64,000 nucleotides of DNA, taken from positions 1 through 64,000 of the forward strand of contig NZ_BCVA01000013.1 in the NCBI RefSeq assembly GCF_001591505.1, read 5' to 3'. Under the pieces are notes generated by a model, which did no database searches, had not been told where the DNA came from, and worked only from the letters and a program-made list of their open reading frames with translations. The translations under genes and the position numbers were made by a program. Positions 62,389 through 64,000 of this stretch are shown here, one piece after another (position 1 is the stretch's first letter; every line of letters begins with the position of its first letter). Origin of the DNA: Neobacillus niacini NBRC 15566. Lineage in GTDB: Bacteria; Bacillota; Bacilli; Bacillales; Cytobacillaceae.

Positions 62389-64000
62389 ATGGATTTTTCA
62401 AGTGAAAACCGGAACTTGATTCTAAAGGAAATGGAGCAAGAGAAATTTGATGTCCTTGTTATTGGAGGGGGCATAACAGGCTCCGGCATTGCCTTAGATG
62501 CAGCCACCCGCGGAGTTAAAACCGCTTTAGTTGAAATGCAGGACTTTGCTGCTGGAACATCAAGTAGATCAACAAAATTAGTTCATGGCGGTTTGCGTTA
62601 TTTGAAACAATTAGAGGTGAAAATGGTTGCAGAGGTTGGTAAGGAAAGAGCCATTGTTTATGAAAATGGCCCTCATGTAACAACACCGGAATGGATGCTG
62701 CTCCCGATTTATGAAGGAGGTACTTTTGGGAAGTTCTCTACTTCCATAGGTCTATTCGTTTATGATTTTTTAGCAGGTGTTAAGAGTAGTGAACGCCGAA
62801 AAATGTTAAGTGCTGAAGAAACGCTTAAGCATGAGCCTTTACTCAAAAAGGAAGGGCTGAAAGGCGGAGGTTACTATGTGGAATATAAAACTGATGATGC
62901 ACGGTTAACGATTGAGGTTATTAAAGAAGCGGTAAAGCAAGGAGCAACGGCTGTTAATTATACAAAAGTCGAAGCGTTTATTTATGAAAATGGCAGAGTG
63001 AAAGGTGTTAAAGTTGTCGATCAATTAACTAAGAATTCCTATAACATCTATGCCAATAAAATTGTCAATGCAGCCGGCCCTTGGGTAGATTCATTACGTG
63101 AAAAAGATCAATCTAGAAAAGGGAAATCGTTACAGTTAACAAAAGGAATTCATTTAGTGATTGATCAAAGTCGTTTCCCTCTCAATCAAGCCATCTACTT
63201 TGACACGCCCGATGGCCGAATGGTGTTTGCCATACCTAGGGATGGCAAAACTTATGTAGGAACTACAGATACGGCATATAAAGGAGATATTATTCATCCG
63301 AGAATGACAACTGAAGATCGTCAGTATGTAATAAATGCTATTAATTATATGTTTCCTTCATTAAATATAAATTCAAAAGATATTGAATCAAGCTGGGCAG
63401 GATTACGCCCATTAATTCATGAAGATGGAAAAAGTCCATCAGAAATTTCGCGTAAAGATGAAATCTGGAAATCAGATTCAGGACTTATCACGATTGCAGG
63501 CGGGAAACTTACAGGCTACCGTAAAATGGCTGAGCTAGTAGTAGATTTACTAGTGAAGAAATTTAAGGAGGAAGAAGATAGAACGTTTCCTTCATGCCTT
63601 ACAAAAACATTACCCATTTCAGGCGGAAATTTTGGTGGTTCGAAAAATTTCCAAAGCTTTATTAATGAAAAGGTTAAGTTGGGAATTGCATATGGACTAT
63701 CAAGGGAAGAAGCCGAGAAGCTTGTAAAAAGGTATGGATCTAATATCGATAAGGTATTTGAGTATAGAAAAGATTTTGACGCTGAAAGTGGTTTGCCGCT
63801 ATATGTATACTTAGAAATGATCTATTCTATTAGACATGAAATGACGACAAAACCAATCGACTTTTTCTTCAGAAGAACAGGTACTCTTTTATTTGATATT
63901 CATTGGGCAAAAGAATGGAAGGACAAAGTGATTGAAACGATGGCTTCTGTTTTAAAATGGGAGCCAGGACAGAAGCGGGTATTTCAAAATGAGTTGGAAA
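62389..64000 (+). CDS. glpD: Aerobic glycerol-3-phosphate dehydrogenase (3' end cut by window)
   Basis: The FAD-dependent, membrane-associated enzyme that oxidises glycerol-3-phosphate to dihydroxyacetone phosphate and reduces menaquinone. The FAD loop is [19 protein letters not shown], with [14 protein letters not shown] next. About 537 codons are in the window; the B. subtilis protein has 555, so only the very end is missing. ATG 62389 follows ATAGGAG; a nearby ATG at 62385 is quickly stopped. Leader terminator upstream. Confidence 0.95.
   Translation, partial: MDFSSENRNLILKEMEQEKFDVLVIGGGITGSGIALDAATRGVKTALVEMQDFAAGTSSRSTKLVHGGLRYLKQLEVKMVAEVGKERAIVYENGPHVTTPEWMLLPIYEGGTFGKFSTSIGLFVYDFLAGVKSSERRKMLSAEETLKHEPLLKKEGLKGGGYYVEYKTDDARLTIEVIKEAVKQGATAVNYTKVEAFIYENGRVKGVKVVDQLTKNSYNIYANKIVNAAGPWVDSLREKDQSRKGKSLQLTKGIHLVIDQSRFPLNQAIYFDTPDGRMVFAIPRDGKTYVGTTDTAYKGDIIHPRMTTEDRQYVINAINYMFPSLNINSKDIESSWAGLRPLIHEDGKSPSEISRKDEIWKSDSGLITIAGGKLTGYRKMAELVVDLLVKKFKEEEDRTFPSCLTKTLPISGGNFGGSKNFQSFINEKVKLGIAYGLSREEAEKLVKRYGSNIDKVFEYRKDFDAESGLPLYVYLEMIYSIRHEMTTKPIDFFFRRTGTLLFDIHWAKEWKDKVIETMASVLKWEPGQKRVFQNELE

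Overview
The window is ordinary chromosomal DNA from a low-GC, endospore-forming member of the Bacillaceae. The gene order tsaE-tsaB-rimI-tsaD ... ydiF-moaC-rex ... ydiK-ydiL-groES-groEL is the Bacillus subtilis arrangement. It also carries a perfect CIRCE operator, SigB-type promoters, a ybcDC-type operon and scr and glpD modules. The dispersed palindromes and general content look like Neobacillus or a related Bacillus, but the sequence alone does not settle the genus.

Layout. 0.07-3.1 kb: two tRNAs, then the t6A-tRNA genes. 3.2-3.5 kb: a dense cluster of DnaA boxes between tsaD and ydiF. 3.6-10.8 kb: lipoprotein, ydiF, moaC, rex, ydiK, ydiL and groESL. 11.1-17.7 kb: DUF3870 gene, AtoE-type transporter and a CoA-transferase/thiolase/CMD/enol-lactonase operon; the transporter and the operon are each preceded by a related RNA leader ending in a terminator. 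18.5-25.2 kb: Fur-type box, nikABCDE and a MATE exporter. 25.5-29 kb: LysR regulator, GntP permease and 3-hydroxybutyrate dehydrogenase. 29.2-34 kb: an accessory, partly decayed stretch with tandem Rex-type operators, a MerR-like coiled-coil DNA-binding protein beside six 17-bp dyads, and remnants of brnQ, a tyrosine recombinase and a PT-HINT toxin domain. 34.1-36.3 kb: M20 peptidase and ATP-grasp ligase. 36.4-43.2 kb: stress and carbon genes (catalase, SDR, amylase, KGG protein), several with SigB-like promoters. 43.7-50 kb: HELGH protein and the dabBA-ybcI-ybcF inorganic-carbon operon. 50.1-56.3 kb: YsnF-type stress protein, a five-gene TusA/DsrE/OsmC/MetE-like operon, a membrane protein and a DUF3231 protein. 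56.5-61.7 kb: scrR-scrA-scrB-scrK with three ScrR-type palindromes. 62.4-64 kb: glpD, cut by the window end.

How the parts work together. The 11-17.7 and 26.8-29 kb blocks look like uptake and beta-oxidation-type catabolism of short-chain acids, ketone bodies or 3-oxoadipate feeding acetyl-CoA. The scr genes import and split sucrose, and glpD feeds glycerol-3-phosphate into the respiratory chain. DabA/DabB would supply bicarbonate. The most unusual signals are the paired attenuator leaders (11.5 and 13.3 kb), the MerR-like protein with its repeated dyads (29.9-31.3 kb), the sulfur-carrier/MetE-like operon (51.4-54.5 kb), the tandem Rex-type boxes (29.5 kb), the DnaA-box cluster (3.25-3.46 kb), and a dispersed element whose left end resembles the 3' end of groEL.
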